NCBI GenBank assembly: GCA_012064385.1
Contig: QRDG01002535.1
Location: forward strand, 1,170,004 to 1,234,003
Reading direction: 5' to 3'
DNA from: Puccinellia tenuiflora
Taxonomy: Eukaryota; Streptophyta; Magnoliopsida; Poales; Poaceae
Length of the DNA stretch: 64,000 bases
Shown piece by piece: positions 1 through 11,608 of the stretch (position 1 is its first letter; each line of letters opens with the position of its first letter). A program made the position numbers and the translations under genes. The notes below the pieces were generated by a model. The model was not told the origin of the DNA and ran no database searches. It saw only the letters and a list, made by a program, of their open reading frames with translations.

Positions 1-1780
1 ATCATATGATGAATATAATATATTTGGTTATAGAGTGAGATTTTCGTTTCCCTTTCATGCTTACATGACGTATGATCAGTCAAGAGGACTTTCACATAGC
101 ATGTGCACCCGGAACTCACTCAGTCTTGAAATAAAATTTCTCAAACCACAATATTATATCTTTTAATCCTTGAATTAATCATATACTCCTATATGTTGTA
201 GACTCACAAATCGACAGTGCTATACTTTTCACTTCGATATTTCCGATCATGCTTTCGCTGCGCTTCTGCCTTTATGATATTTCCAATCTAGTTTGGTTTT
301 ATGACTTCAACCAAGTCTACCAAATCTTTAGATTCAATTATCTCCATGTTGAAATGACTCCTCATTCCTAACATGTTCTTCTAACCAAGAACTTGGGTCA
401 CATTTTGTCGACTACAAAATTATGGTTCTTATATGTTTAGACCTATGAACAATTCATAGTGAATACTAACAAATCCTCCAACCATTATTTTGTATCAAAA
501 ATAAACTTTATGTTTCACCTATCTTTAACAAGTAACGAACACTTCTCCACTTGTTCCATTTTGAACTCCTTCAAAATCTTATTTAGGTTAAACATCCTGA
601 CTCATTTATCGACAAAATATGCATCTATCTCCATAGATATTTGACATTCAAATTAACTTCACAAGTTATGCATTTGGTTCCTGAAATATTTACAACATTT
701 ATGAAATCTCCATTTCATATAAACAAGATGTTGTAAACTCCCACTCAAATATACACCATACACATATTAAATTGTGAAACCACTTTGGCTCCCACTCAGA
801 AATATGTTATCTCTATATTTGACCATGATTGACAAACTCCCACTCAAACATATGTCACCACATATTTTGATCATGGAAAATAGTTTCTGCTCTAACTTAA
901 CATATGTCACCACATATTTTAATTAGATCCCACTCATTTTCTTATGCACTTTCTCGATATTTTGGACACCTCCAAAATTCTTAATTAACTTTTAAAATTC
1001 GAGAACTCATATACGAAAACGCTAGTACTCTGCTAGCTTTAAGTTTTATTTATTCTCTACAAAACCCCTTTTGAGGAATAAATATGTGAAACATTACTTT
1101 CACAAAATCAAGTAACAATTACTTTGTGATTTAAGCTTAGCATAGGATGACTCTTAGTCACTTTCGTATTTAAGGCTTCTATTTCTTCTTTGTAGTTTCG
1201 TAGGTATGTCTTGTTTCTCAAACATGACAAGTAAATCATGAATATTATTTTGTAACCTGACAAAACTTTATATTCTTGAATCCTACTTTTCTTTAGACAA
1301 GCTAAACCGAAATTCCATGATCACCATCATTAATTCCTTCATGTGTCAAGTTTTAACCAACAGAGCACTTTACATATGTGCCACTTGATACATAAACAAG
1401 CAAGGTTTCAGCTTTTCGATTTATTCCATCAATTCTTTTATCAATGAAACCTTTTCACGATAAACCACTAAAACACTTAGCACAACCAACAAATTGGTTT
1501 GCCCCTTTTAGTCTCATATTGTGGAATCACATTCATAGTCACACTTATGAATATACTACAACATTATTCACAATAGTCTCTAATTATCTCATAATTAATG
1601 AAACCACCTTTTCTCATAACTCATATGAAAAATACATGCGAATCATTAAATAAACCCTTATTTCTAAACAGAGTGTTTATCAAATAAATCTAAATGCTAT
1701 TATCAAACCCCAAAGTAAAACCCTTCTTTGAGACCACACAATATCAAATAGTGTGTGATTACAATATCTTAGGACATATC
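1..1780. other. AT-rich unassigned sequence left of RT1
   Basis: I recognise no gene here; the open frames are short and compositionally random. The stretch is AT-rich and contains a recurrent phrase, CTCCCACTCA, around 739, 790, 837 and 930, beside repeats of CATATGTCACCACATATTTT near 849 and 901. This suggests an old, degraded repeat, possibly retrotransposon-derived. No terminal repeat, PBS or conserved protein motif was found to place it in a family. RT1 was inserted at its right edge. Confidence 0.4.
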
Positions 1781-3132
1781 TGAAAGGATCGATGAGGTTA
1801 ACTAGAGGGGGGGGGTGAATAGGTTAACTACAAATTTTACTTCTTTTTCGTTTTAAATTGGTATTGCTCAAATATAAGTTCTCTAGATTATGCAACTAGA
1901 TGAACAACCCTATATGTTGAGCAAAAAGACTACTAGCACAAGATATAAATATGAGTAAGCTAGTAGAAACAAGTAAAGGAAATTTTAGTAATAACCAACA
2001 AGTTGACGCGGAGATTTATCCCGAAGTTCACTTCCCAATGGAAGCTAATCTCCGTTGGAGCGGCGCGGTGTTCACCAAAGTGAAACACCGAGTAGCCTTG
2101 ATATGGCACACCGTATCTCCGTTGTGTCTTACCACCGATGTGGCGAGACACTTGTCACTATGTTGCCGTTGAGGTTGACAACTAGAACCTTTACAAGGAT
2201 GAAGCTCACTCCACAAGTTGGAGGGTCTTCACCAAATGCACCGAGCCGCCAAGACTCGATGCTCAAGGCCGGGGCACACACCACAACTCAATTGGTGGCT
2301 CCCGGCAAAGTCTTCGTAGCTCCCAAAGCTCCGAAGGACCACAACCTCTTAGGGTTCCAATGAACACCAAGAGTAGCAAGCCCCCTCTCACAAATCAAGG
2401 GGGAAATCAAATTGGTTTGGTTGAAGTGTGGAAATAGGTCTCCTCTCTCAAATCCCCAAAGGGCTAAGTGATTGAGTGGCTAGAGAGGGAGATCTGTTGA
2501 TTTGAAGCTTTCAAACAATGGAGGTGTTCTTCTTTTGGTCCTGGTCGTTGTATCGAGGTAGATGGAGGGGTATAAGTACCCCTCCCCGACAACAAGCCGT
2601 TGGACGTAGGGGGATGCTCAGTCTGGAGGTGGGCCTGGCCAGGCCTGGGGGCCGGCGAATGATCATCATGCAGGAACAAACTGGGCCGCCGGCCTGGGGG
2701 CCGGCCATGCACCAGACGCCCCCGGCCTGGAGCCCGGCCACCTACCAGACGCTCCCGGCCTGGAGCCCGGCCAAGGCCGGCCTGGGGGCCGGCCACCCAC
2801 CAGACGCTGCCGGCCCGGGGGCCGGCCACCCACCAGACGCTTCCGGCCTGGAGCCCGGCCAAGGCCGGCCTGGGGGCCGGCAACCCACCAGACGCTCCCG
2901 GCCTGGAGCCCGGCCTAGGCCGGTCTGGGGGCCGGCCAGCCTGCAGAGCACCCCGTCCTTCCTGTTCCATTTCCGACAATACAACATTTCTTCCTTTTTG
3001 CATACATAGACATACACAAGTATCCTTTTGATGTAGACAGTCATATTTCCTGTTGATACTAGAGAGTATGTTAAATACTTCCAAGTGTTGTAATCAAACG
3101 TCAAAACAAGATTAACGGACAATGTCCTTTCA
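1781..3132 (-). repeat. 3' LTR of RT1
   Basis: The 1352-bp LTR starts TGAAAGGATC and ends CCTTTCA, immediately followed on the right by the complement of a polypurine tract. It opens with a G-run and GTGAATAGG phrase also present in the RT7 and RT8 LTRs. A GC-rich palindromic cluster occupies 2632-2945. Long open frames in several phases across that cluster are compositional and not genes. Confidence 0.85.
2632..2945. repeat. GGCCGG-type palindromic repeat cluster in RT1 LTR
   Basis: Irregular repeats of GGCCGGCCTGGGGGCCGG and CCGGCCTGGAGCCCGG alternate with a short linker, CACCAGACGC. Each unit can pair with itself or a neighbour. The flanking LTR is AT-rich, so the block stands out sharply. 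Matching material lies inside the same element at 5440-5703 and in the LTR of the unrelated gypsy element RT2 at 6650-6862. Confidence 0.85.
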
Positions 3133-3146
3133 ATCTCCCCCTTTTT
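3133..3146 (-). promoter_or_regulatory. Polypurine tract of RT1
   Basis: On the minus strand this reads as an A-run followed by GGGGGAGAT directly against the LTR start TGAAAGG, the expected plus-strand primer position. An equivalent tract borders RT8 at 43579-43592. Confidence 0.8.
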
Positions 3147-3700
3147 GATGTTTGATGACAACACAAAGATTTGCAAAATAAGTCTCATTTAAGCATGTCT
3201 AAATTTTTTGAGTGAAGCTCCCCCTAGAGCTTACAAGCCAACAAGGTATACAACTAAAAGTTGCTCAAGTGAGAACAAGTGATAGATAGACATATATATA
3301 CTATGTGAGCAAAGGACATACGATAGTTCTCACCATAGTCCTCATATGAGAAGAGCACTTTTCTCACCTTGGACTTCATATAGAAATAATCTTGGAATAA
3401 TATCACCTTGCAATGGACTCCAAAGAATAGATAGTAAACGGAGGAAGTCCTTACAATAACATAACGGAGGTCCAAGATTATCCTTACAATAAATATCGGA
3501 GGTCCAAGATTATCCTTACAATAAGTTCCGGGAGACATAACAAATAGAGTTCACAAATAGAGTTCACTTAAGAAACATGCAAATGAGAAGGGAAACATGC
3601 AAACGATGAAACCGCAAATGTAATGCAAATCCCCGATAATAATCTCTCCCCCTTTGGCACCAAGACACCAAAAAGGGAGAAATAGCAGTGAGAACCATGA
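3147..3700. other. Non-coding spacer between RT1 third ORF and polypurine tract
   Basis: This stretch has no convincing gene. It contains an imperfect tandem block near 3450-3530 built on GGAGGTCCAAGATTATCC. It corresponds in position to 43593-43925 of RT8, the untranslated region upstream of the 3' LTR. Confidence 0.6.
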
Positions 3701-5167
3701 TCACTCTTCATCATCAGCCTCCTCTTCATCCTCAATATCATACTCATCATCATGTGCAGCTGGACCGGAGCTAGACTGACCAGGGTCGCCTTGCCAATAT
3801 GGAGCAAGAGAGGAGGCGTCATCGCCAAACCAGAAGGTGTACTCGTTATGTGCCATATATGTGTCCTCCGAGACTTCAGCTGAGCTTTCAGGACCAACAG
3901 GAAGGTTAAGCTGAGTCATAATAGCATGCTGATTGCGATTGTAGCCCTTTTGCTTGGCATAGGTCTTGTAGTCAGATTTCCTTTTCTGAGCAAAGAAGCA
4001 GTTCATCTTCTTGAGTGCTTTGATTATAAAATTTTGCTTCATAGGAGCCTCACCATCCGCATCTTCATCATTCTGACCACGATATGGAGGAACATAGACA
4101 GGTGCATCTGGAGGAGGAGCAGGTATAGCAACAAGAGAAGGCACATACATCTCATATGACTCAATCACATCAGGGCTTAACTTGGTGTTGAAAAGAGTCT
4201 GTAGATAAGGACCTTAAATGGGAACCTTGTTCCTAAGAACCACCAGGCGCATCTCTTGCCATATGTAGTCAAGAATATCTATTGGCTTCTTTCTCATATA
4301 GAGAGGAACAATCTGGTTTAGACAGTTGATCATCCGCTGGCGAACCTCGCCCTTTTCTCCATATTTGCAATTGAGATTGTTTCTCAGGATGCCATGAACA
4401 ACTCTCCAGTAATGATACATCCAAGAAATCTTGGGAATTTTTCCACGGAGCCCTATCCCCGGTGGATAGCAATGACGAAGCCCTATCTCAGCCTGCATAA
4501 CCTTTGAGCAATGAAGACGAGTATAGCATGGTGCAAAGGGAAGTTCCTCAAGCTGAAATAATTCCCCAAATTCTGCCAGAGTAGCTGTGCATAGAGTAGT
4601 GTGACACATCCAAGTCATAGTTCTCTTAGGTACGGTGGAGAAATGAACAGGAGAATACGGAGTGCTAATAGTCATGAGCTTAGAGATTTGATGATAATCC
4701 ATAAGCTCCATCACATCTGGCCATACCTCCCTAGTATGCTCAAGATTGAAATAAGAGGTGGGCACATGCTTGTTATTTTTCTTATTAATACATTGATGAT
4801 ATACTTGCTGATGCATCTTGCAATAGAATCTAGGGTCATCCGGACAGGTGCTATGGCCAAATGCATAGGGGTTGAAGACCAAACGGTCTTGCTCAAACTC
4901 AAGAGTAGGCACTTTGATCCAAGTAGCACGTACCGGTTCATCGGGATTCACAAGTGGCGGAGGCAGAGGGTTTCCTGTTGGCTTGGGAGCTTGCTTGGAC
5001 TTAGCTTTTCTGACCGCGGCCTTCTTGAGTCTCTTGGTCTTTGGCATGGAGGATTGAGCATCATAATCGTCAACAATATCATCTAGCCCATCGAAGGTCT
5101 TGCTTCCCTTGCCTCCGGCCTTGCTTGACTGTGGGAACTCCTCCCAATCATCACCCCAATTGTCCAT
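3701..5167 (-). pseudogene. RT1 third ORF (plant transposon-protein-like, SIRE 'env-like' position)
   Basis: The ORF begins with an ATG at 5167 (protein MDNWGDDWEEF) and runs about 488 codons to an acidic C-terminus rich in Asp/Glu (DEYDIEDEEEADDEE). One in-frame TAA at 4214-4216 splits it, so it is scored as broken. The middle (KRTMTWMCHTTL, FGELFQLEELPF, MRLVVLRNKVPI) parallels the RT8 third ORF. In grasses this type of ORF resembles the putative plant transposon protein domain rather than a retroviral envelope. I see no signal peptide or membrane segment after the chosen start. Its function is unknown; location between pol and the 3' LTR is characteristic of SIRE/Maximus elements. Confidence 0.7.
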
Positions 5168-5439
5168 CTCAAATCTTGAGAGGGGAACCTCAAGTACACA
5201 CCAACAAGGGAGGAGATCCACCCAAAATCGGCACCAAACAGGAAAGTATGTGGATAGGATGAGAGATCGGGTGATCCTCTCTCAGATTGGTGGAGGAGAA
5301 AGTGGGTTGTGGTTCAAACGGAGGGGAAGGTGGAGGATCTTGAGTGTGGGTAGAGAGCAACCATGGAGAGAAGAGGCATGGGGAAGAAGATGGGAAACAG
5401 CCATGGGGCGAATCCCCCGTGCGGTTAAGTTCCCAGGCG

Positions 5440-5703
5440 CGCCGGCCTAGAAACCGGCCAGGGCCGGGTGTGAGGCCGGGCTGGCACCCGAGCCAGATGA
5501 CCTGGGAGCCGGCCAAGACCGGGCGGGAGGCCGGGTCTGCACCCGAGCGAGCCGGTCTGGGAGCCGGCCAAGGCCGGGCGGGAGGCCGGGTCTGCACCCG
5601 AGCGAGCCGGCCTGGGAGCCGGCCAAGGCCGGGCGGGAGACCGGGTCTGCACCCGAGCAAGCCGGCCTGGCAGCCGGCCCAGGGCGGGTCAGAGGCCAGC
5701 CCA
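5440..5703. repeat. GGCCGG-type palindromic cluster upstream of RT1 third ORF
   Basis: Three to four units of roughly 60 bp carry GAGCCGGCCAAGGCCGGGCG followed by a linker containing CTGCACCCGAGC. The type matches the cluster in the RT1 LTR (2632-2945). It occupies the same pol-to-ORF3 interval that carries the CCGGAGTCTCCGG cluster in RT8. Confidence 0.85.
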
Positions 5704-6177
5704 CACCCAGGAAGGCACAGGCTTCTCCATCTTCATCCATCTTTGTTTATTTGATTTTCTTGAACTCCGAGCACTTTGCATCATTAGAAATACCACTGAG
5801 CAATCATTGAGTGATCCGGGGGAGATGCAAAACATGATGAAAACTCCACACAAAAATAAACCTCAAATAAGTATTGCATGTGATGCAAAGATAATGGCAA
5901 ATGAGAAATATGCATGTATTTGAGAAAAGGTCGGTGGCCTAGGCCACCATATATGAGTGTATGGCATGCCACCGTGAAGATATATCTTGGGTGCATAACC
6001 AAAACTCATCATTTAAGCTCATATGTGAATATTCTTGAGACATCAATGAAAACATTGCTATTGGCATAATGGGGGGAGGGAGAGTCCAATAGATTAGGAC
6101 AACACTCCCCCTAAATTCATGCCTACATCTAGAATTCAAATAAAACTCTAGTAGAGGTGTGTATGCAAGATTCTTAA
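5704..6177. other. RT1 spacer between pol stop and third ORF
   Basis: The sequence is non-coding. It contains a block around a CCTAGG palindrome (GGTGGCCTAGGCCACC near 5932) conserved with RT8 at 46640-46660, followed by a purine/pyrimidine block with GGGGGGAGGGAGAG. Conservation between the two elements suggests a functional leader for the third ORF, but that is inference. Confidence 0.5.
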
Positions 6178-6370
6178 TCAAACAAAGTTGCTTGCACACA
6201 CGACATTGATTTCTCCCCTCAATTCCTTGAATCTCTTCTCGTCAAGTGGTTTTGTGAATATATCGGCGAGTTGATCTTTGGTGTTGATATATGAAAGAGA
6301 GATATCTCCATTGGCCACATGATCACGGATAAAATGATACCGTATTTCAATATGCTTTGTCTTGCCATGG
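6178..6370 (-). pseudogene. RT1 pol C-terminal fragment (RNase H end)
   Basis: Minus-strand codons include KTKHIEIRYHFIRDHV and DQLADIFTKPLDEKRF, the diagnostic C-terminal motifs of Ty1/copia RNase H. The same motifs occur in RT8 pol near 46950-47080. The frame is cut at 6370 where the RT2 LTR begins, so only about 63 codons remain before the stop at 6178. Confidence 0.9.
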
Positions 6371-7297
6371 TGATGTAGCCCCACATGTGGACAACACCAT
6401 GGACACCACGCCAAATGGCCCAATGACAAGATCAAGAGTCAAGGCTCTTCATGAAAAGGTGACCTCGCTCCTCTCGATGTGTGATCTCGACCTCCCTTTG
6501 AATGGTTTGCTACTTCATGCCGGTACCTTGTGTATACTCAGGATCCACCCGGATGATGACCCACAATGGAATCAAGAAGATGGCCAAGAGGAGATCCAAG
6601 AAGATGGGCAAGAAGAGGAAGAAGGAGGCAAAAGCTCAAGGCGGAGCCAGCCGGCCTCCAGGCCGGCCTGGGCCGGCCCCCAGGCCGGACCCCCACCCGA
6701 GCCGGCCGGTCTCCAGGCCGGCCTAGGCCGGCCCCCAGGCCGGACCTCCACCCGACGCAGCCGGCCTCCAGGCCGGCCTAGGCCGGTTTCCAGGCCGGAC
6801 CTCCACCTGTGCCGGCCGGCCTCCAGGCCGGCCTAGGCCGGCCCCCAGGCCGGTTCCCCACCTTCCTGCCTTGTTTTGTACTAAGACTATAAATAGCTTT
6901 CCCCTTTCCCCATTCTAGGTCAGACTGAATTTGAGACTTGTGTGAGCTATGCTCCTCCTCCCTCGTAGCTAGGGTGCCTCGTTGAGGTAGATCTTGTTGT
7001 TGCTACTCTTTCACTACGGTGTCTCTAGTAGTGCAAACCAATCTTTCACTGCGGTGATTCTATTGGATCGGTGGACCGGCCGGTAAGAGCAATCGATTTC
7101 AACAAGAGTAAGTTTGGCTTTGATTCTTCGATCCAAAGGCTACCTTTTTGAGGGTTTGTTGTTGGGTGGAGTTCTCAGCAGGATTTGCTAGTTATCCTTG
7201 TGTTTTGCCCACGAATCTCCCTCGCTACCCTCCGTGTTCTTCGTGTTCATCCCCTTTTCCCCTCAAATCCGTGAAGATCGGGCCTAGCCCTACATCA
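6371..7297 (+). repeat. 5' LTR of RT2
   Basis: The 927-bp LTR carries a TATA box (TATAAATAG, 6888-6896) downstream of a GC-rich palindromic cluster. Its first part still reads as the C-terminal tail of gypsy polyprotein (GPMTRSRVKALHEKV near 6418-6465). In an intact element pol would therefore have continued into the 3' LTR, as in RT6. Confidence 0.88.
6650..6862. repeat. GGCCGG-type palindromic cluster in gypsy RT2 LTR
   Basis: About four units of CCGGCCTCCAGGCCGGCC plus GGCCGGCCCCCAGGCCGG are separated by linkers such as ACCCCCACCCGAGC. The ACCCGAGC linker and the core are shared with the copia element RT1, although RT2 belongs to a different superfamily. The cluster ends about 25 bp before the TATA box. 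Confidence 0.85.
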
Positions 7298-7299
7298 TT

Positions 7300-7312
7300 T
7301 GGTATCAAGAGC
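7300..7312 (+). promoter_or_regulatory. Primer binding site of RT2
   Basis: TGGTATCAAGAGC starts two bases after the LTR end and resembles the complement of the initiator Met-tRNA 3' end, with one inserted A relative to the usual TGGTATCAGAGC. Confidence 0.8.
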
Positions 7313-8398
7313 AAGGGTTTCCACGGATTTGGATCGTGTTTCCACCTTTTATTAGCCATTTTTCCACCAAAATTTTTCTTTCCCATACCAATTTCGAAAA
7401 TTCAAAAAAAATAGCCCATATGGATTTCGTTCGATCTTTCGATTTGGTGAGCGATTTGTGGTTTTGATCCACGGATCTCGTGCTTAAGAACTTTTCCTCA
7501 CTTTCCGTTGGTGTTTTCCGGAGGCCTTTTCCGCTCCAAGTCCAAGCGTGCCGCGCAATTCGTCGCCGGCGGTACTACCGTCCGAACGGCCGGTACTACC
7601 GCCCGCAATCGGTCCTACCACCCGTTCGGCCGGTGCTACCGCCGCATGACTATTCACCGAGTTCATCTTCGTGTCGCTTCATCGCTACCTCGACGGCATC
7701 AAAGGTATAGCTTCCGACACATCCCTTTCCATTTCGCGAAACTTTTTCCTAGGAGCTAGCTCTTCATAGTGTGAGCATTGCACTAGTGTGAAACCAAGTG
7801 ACCATATCATCATCTTGTGAGCATCTAGTTGTAGCGGACTCGGCTCGGGCAAAAGCATAAAGCAAAAGAGAAATAGAAAAGATTCAAAAAAAAAAAGAGA
7901 AAAGCCGAGCCGTGATCCTAGTCATCCCCAAGCTCCAATACCCAATAGAGAAACGGGTCCACTTGTGCAAATCGGGTGCTCCTTCCCATACACTTGAGCT
8001 AGTTGTCCTTCGAGAGGTGGTGCGGCACGAGCATAGTCTTCGTTAGGTCCAAGTTGCTCTTTCCCCATAGTCGCACCATCCACGTTTGTCTCCACGTGTG
8101 AGTCTCTTTTGTTTCTCGGATTGTGTGGTTAGTCTCTTTTGTTTCTTGATCCTTGTGGTTATCCTCCACTTCTTGCAATAGCCTTTTCGTTGGTTTCGTT
8201 TCGATTTCTTGCCACTTTCCCATACCTAAGCTCCTCATAAGTGTGTGTGTGAGTCTCTTTTGGATCACTAATCAACCAACTCTTACCCTTGTGACACCTT
8301 TGTCTCAGAAGGCAGGCCCATTGGTCCAATACTATCAACCAAGGTAAGAGCGGTTATTAGCCACAACATATTCCACATATCACATGTGTTTGCTTATC
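7313..8398 (+). other. RT2 leader between PBS and gag
   Basis: This is an untranslated leader with no supported gene. A compact GC-rich palindromic cluster (CGGTACTACCG and variants) lies at 7563-7653. Further on are an AG-rich A-run tract near 7860-7900 and repeats of GTGAGTCTCTTTTG near 8099, 8131 and 8250. Confidence 0.6.
7563..7653. repeat. CGGTACTACCG palindromic cluster in RT2 leader
   Basis: At least four near-palindromic units are packed in 90 bp: GGCGGTACTACCG, GGCCGGTACTACCGCC, ATCGGTCCTACCACCC and GGCCGGTGCTACCGCC. It is a third palindrome type, distinct from the GGCCGG cluster in the LTR of the same element. Confidence 0.7.
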
Positions 8399-10532
8399 AT
8401 GGCTAGGGAACAACAAGATGCCGACTTCGGCAAACAAGCGGAGTCCCTTAGGAGGTACATCGACGACAACTTACGCCGCTATGAGGAGCGCCATCATGCC
8501 GCGCAACGTGAAAACGTTGAGCGTTTCGCTCAACTACAAGATGCCCAACGCGAGAGCAATGAGCGTTCCATTCATCTCGAGGAGCTGCTTCTCGAAAGAC
8601 GACACCGGCACTCCTCAAGACCAAGCTCAAGGTCTTCACACCGTTCCGACGCAAGAAGCAAAGTTCCAAGCGACGTTGGTCAAGGTCCACAAAACGGCCG
8701 CCATCACCACGAGATGCCTCATCAACAAGCGAACTTGGATCCTCAACAACACCAAGATCGCCATCGTCATGACATACCTAACCAAGAACGCCATCGTCAA
8801 GAGATACCTCATCAACAAGTGAACATGGATCCTCAACAACACCAAGACCAACATCGTCAAGAAGAGCCGCACCCCCAAGCGATCGTACACCATCAACAAC
8901 ATCAAGATCGCCACCGACAAGAAATTCCAATTCCAAATGTTTACTTGGATCCCCCACACCGCCATGAGGACAATCGACATCATCGTCATGATCTACCTCC
9001 ACATCGAGCCCGCCGAGTGCCATTGGCCGACAATCATGTTGATATTGAAGATGATGAGGATTATGTTCCACACCACCACCCAAGGCATCGTCACCGAGAC
9101 CGCCATCGCCACCATGATGATGATGATGAGGATGATCACAAAAACCGTTTCAATCCTCCCAAGCTCGTCATTCCTAAGTTCCATGGCACCAACGACCCGG
9201 AAGACTACATTGCATGGGAATCCAAGGTCTCCAAACTATTTTGAGTCTACAAGGTGCCGCAAGACAAACGAGTTGACCTCGCATCCCTCGAGTTCGAAGG
9301 CTATGCGCAACTATGGTGGGAACAACTCCAAGCATCCTTTGAAGACCCAATCGACACATGGAATGACATGAAGAAGGAAATGCACAAACGTTTTGTGCCA
9401 CATCATTATGCGCGCGATTTGTACAAGAAGCTACAAGAACTCAAGCAAGGTCTCAAGACGGTCGACGAGTACTACAAGGAGATGGAGTCCACTCTCTCCC
9501 GCGCACACATTGTAGAGTCCGAGGAACAATCAATGGCACGTTTCTTGAACGGCCTCACGTACCCCATCAAGAAGATAGTGGAATTCCAACCTTATGAGAA
9601 CCTTGTTGAGCTCGTTCATCAAGCCATGAAGGCCGAGCGCCAAGTCGCCGATGAGCTCAAGTATGTCAAGGCCAAGTCCTTCTTCGCCACTAGAGCTTCA
9701 TCATCAACACAACCCATGACTCAAGTCCAAGCTCAAGGCAATGCCAAAAGTTCTACACCGCAACCCACTACAACATCCAAGAAGACGACGCCCTCACCAC
9801 AAGCCGCCAAGTCATATATCACTTGCTACAAGTGTGGAGGTCAAGGGCACAAGTCATTTGAGTGCACCAACAAGAAGGTGATGATCGTCAATGACAATGG
9901 AGACTATGAGTCTATGAGTGAAGATGAGTACCACGCATTGAACAAGGTGGCCACGATGCAAAGCTTGGATGACGTCGATGACTACATCTATTGTGATGGT
10001 GACCCCAACCCCACTCTAGTTGTCACTCGAGTCTTGACTACAATCAACCAAGGTGATGACGCTTCAAAGATGCAACTTGTTCCAAACCAAGGCCGGCATC
10101 AACGGCAAATCAATCAAGGTAATCATTGATGGTGGGAGTTGTCACAACTTGGCAAGCAAGGAGCTATGTGAGAAACTCAACTTGACGTCCAAGAAGCACC
10201 CCAATCCTTACCATGTGCAATGGCTTAGTGACTCCGGCACCGTGAAGCTCCAACACACGGTTCAAGTATCCTTCAAGATTGGCTCTTACGAGGACACAGT
10301 GGATTGTGATGTGGTACCCATGTCGGTTTGCCACTTACTTCTTGGCCGTCCTTGGCAATTTGACAAGGCCGCTACTCATGATGGGCGCACCAACTACTAT
10401 ATCTTCAAATGGAACAATAAGATCCTATTGCTCCGCCCAATGACTCCAAGCAAAATTATCGCCGACAATGCCAAGACAATTGTAAGAGCGCAAGAAAAAC
10501 AATTCCCTAGTGAGTTGAGTGGTGAGAGAGCG
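8399..10532 (+). pseudogene. RT2 gag and protease
   Basis: The ATG at 8399 gives MAREQQDADFG. The first 280 residues include a coiled-coil-like charged start and a His/Gln/Arg-rich tandem repeat (QQHQDRHRQEIPH and variants). A single in-frame TGA at 9242-9244 precedes the gag core (YAQLWWEQLQASF, TWNDMKKEMHKRF). A CCHC zinc knuckle follows, CYKCGGQGHKSFEC near 9827-9868. A frameshift between about 10053 and 10129 leads into an aspartic protease with the catalytic motif IIDGGSCHNLAS and the later LLLGRPWQFD. The frame ends at the RT3 insertion. The gene is non-functional as written. Confidence 0.88.
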
Positions 10533-11596
10533 TGATAGGGCAAAGGTAGTCCGATCTTTCGATGAGATAAGATATATCGATTCTGGTGGAGTTCGACCTT
10601 GGCGATCCGACTTCCACGTACAAGTACGCAGCGCCAACGCAATCGCTAAACCAATCTCCATGAGTTACCAACCCTGCAGAAGCACGATCGGCCTGACCAA
10701 AGAGGTCTAGTTCTACCTGCGATCGAGAAACAAGTAAGAACCAATTTTGCAATCAAGAATTGCGGATGGAAGATAAACTTTATTGATGGATGGTGGGATC
10801 TTGCAAGTGCGTAGTACAGGAGGTCTAGCCGACACTCGTGCCTATGGCGAAGACTAGCAAAAGCTGAGTTCTTTTTAACTAAACAAAATCCAAGTCTAAA
10901 CGATGACCTATGGGGGGTATATAAGGAGGAGAGCCTTGGGTGGCGGCCAAGGAGGTGGGAGCACGCCCCAAGACACCCAAAACTGAACCCTAATTCGTAC
11001 AAGGCCTTTGGGCCCAATTAGAGGTGACGCAGCACCTTTTGACTCGAAATCTGGCCCAGTTTCTGCAACAGCCTTGTACTGTTTTGGACGCCAATTTATG
11101 CTCGTGATGAATTTGGAGGTACGGCCAATTGTGTTGGAAAGCTCACGAGTTCCTCTTTCCAACAAAACAAGAATCACCCAATTCGGAGCCCGTATGCAAA
11201 AGTTATCATCGTTGGAAGTCACGTATATTTCTGCAGTCCGAATCTCCGTCCAGAACGTGAAGAACTTGGTCTCTAGCTTCTCTTCGACCCAAGGTGACGT
11301 GAGAGAACTTCTTGAATAGAACCTAATTATATCTCCATCACTTGCACTCCTAGTGCCGTCTCCATGTGTGATCATGCTCCAAAGCTTTCCCCTCTCGTCG
11401 ATGCTAGGTCCATCATTACTGAGAGTAACAAACACATCGGATTTAGGCAGCATCATATTCCTTTAAATTACGAATGACTTGTAGAAACGAAAATACCTAT
11501 TGATTGAGTTGTCGGGCATGAGATCTAGTTATAACTCCTCGTATTTGAGTAGGTGTAGATGTTGTGGTTGTATCTATAGCATGGATGTCCTCATCA
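10533..11596 (-). repeat. 3' LTR of RT3
   Basis: The 1064-bp LTR is homologous at both ends to the 903-bp RT6 LTR but about 160 bp longer. It ends TCCTCATCA against the purine-tract complement. The minus-strand reading near 11497-11706 retains the extreme C-terminal pol tail (EMASGTTSIREGEDDED, ARQLNQ) running across the PPT into the LTR. This is a vestige of the autonomous parent. Confidence 0.85.
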
Positions 11597-11608
11597 TCCT
11601 CCCCTTCT
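11597..11608 (-). promoter_or_regulatory. Polypurine tract of RT3
   Basis: The minus strand reads GAAGGGGAGGA immediately before the LTR start TGATGAGGACATCC, identical in layout to RT6 at 27446-27456. Confidence 0.8.

Larger units (their letters stand above)
1781..6370 (-). mobile_element. RT1: truncated Ty1/copia retrotransposon, SIRE/Maximus-like
   Basis: Read on the minus strand, the element runs from the last codons of pol (right) through a third ORF and a polypurine tract to the 3' LTR (left). The LTR ends are inverted, TGAAAGG and CCTTTCA. A third ORF between pol and the 3' LTR, together with the purine tract, is the arrangement seen in SIRE/Maximus copia elements and matches RT8 in this window. 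A block around 5930-6010 is closely similar to 46636-46730 of RT8. The 5' LTR, gag and most of pol are absent because RT2 was inserted at 6370 and the remainder is not in this window. Confidence 0.85.
6371..10532 (+). mobile_element. RT2: truncated Ty3/gypsy retrotransposon
   Basis: The plus-strand order is 5' LTR, Met-tRNA PBS, leader and gag-protease. LTR ends form a perfect 8-bp inverted repeat, TGATGTAG and CTACATCA. The insertion lies in RT1 pol; CATGG at 6366-6370 would be the left target duplication, but no right copy is available. RT3 interrupts the element at 10532 just after the protease, and RT2 reverse transcriptase and integrase are not found elsewhere in the window. Confidence 0.88.

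Noticed and set aside
2464..3188. Long overlapping open frames on both strands across the RT1 LTR
   Set aside because: They follow the GC-rich, stop-free palindromic repeats and have no conserved protein motif. The same effect is seen at 5190-5754, 43045-43512 and 53651-54093.
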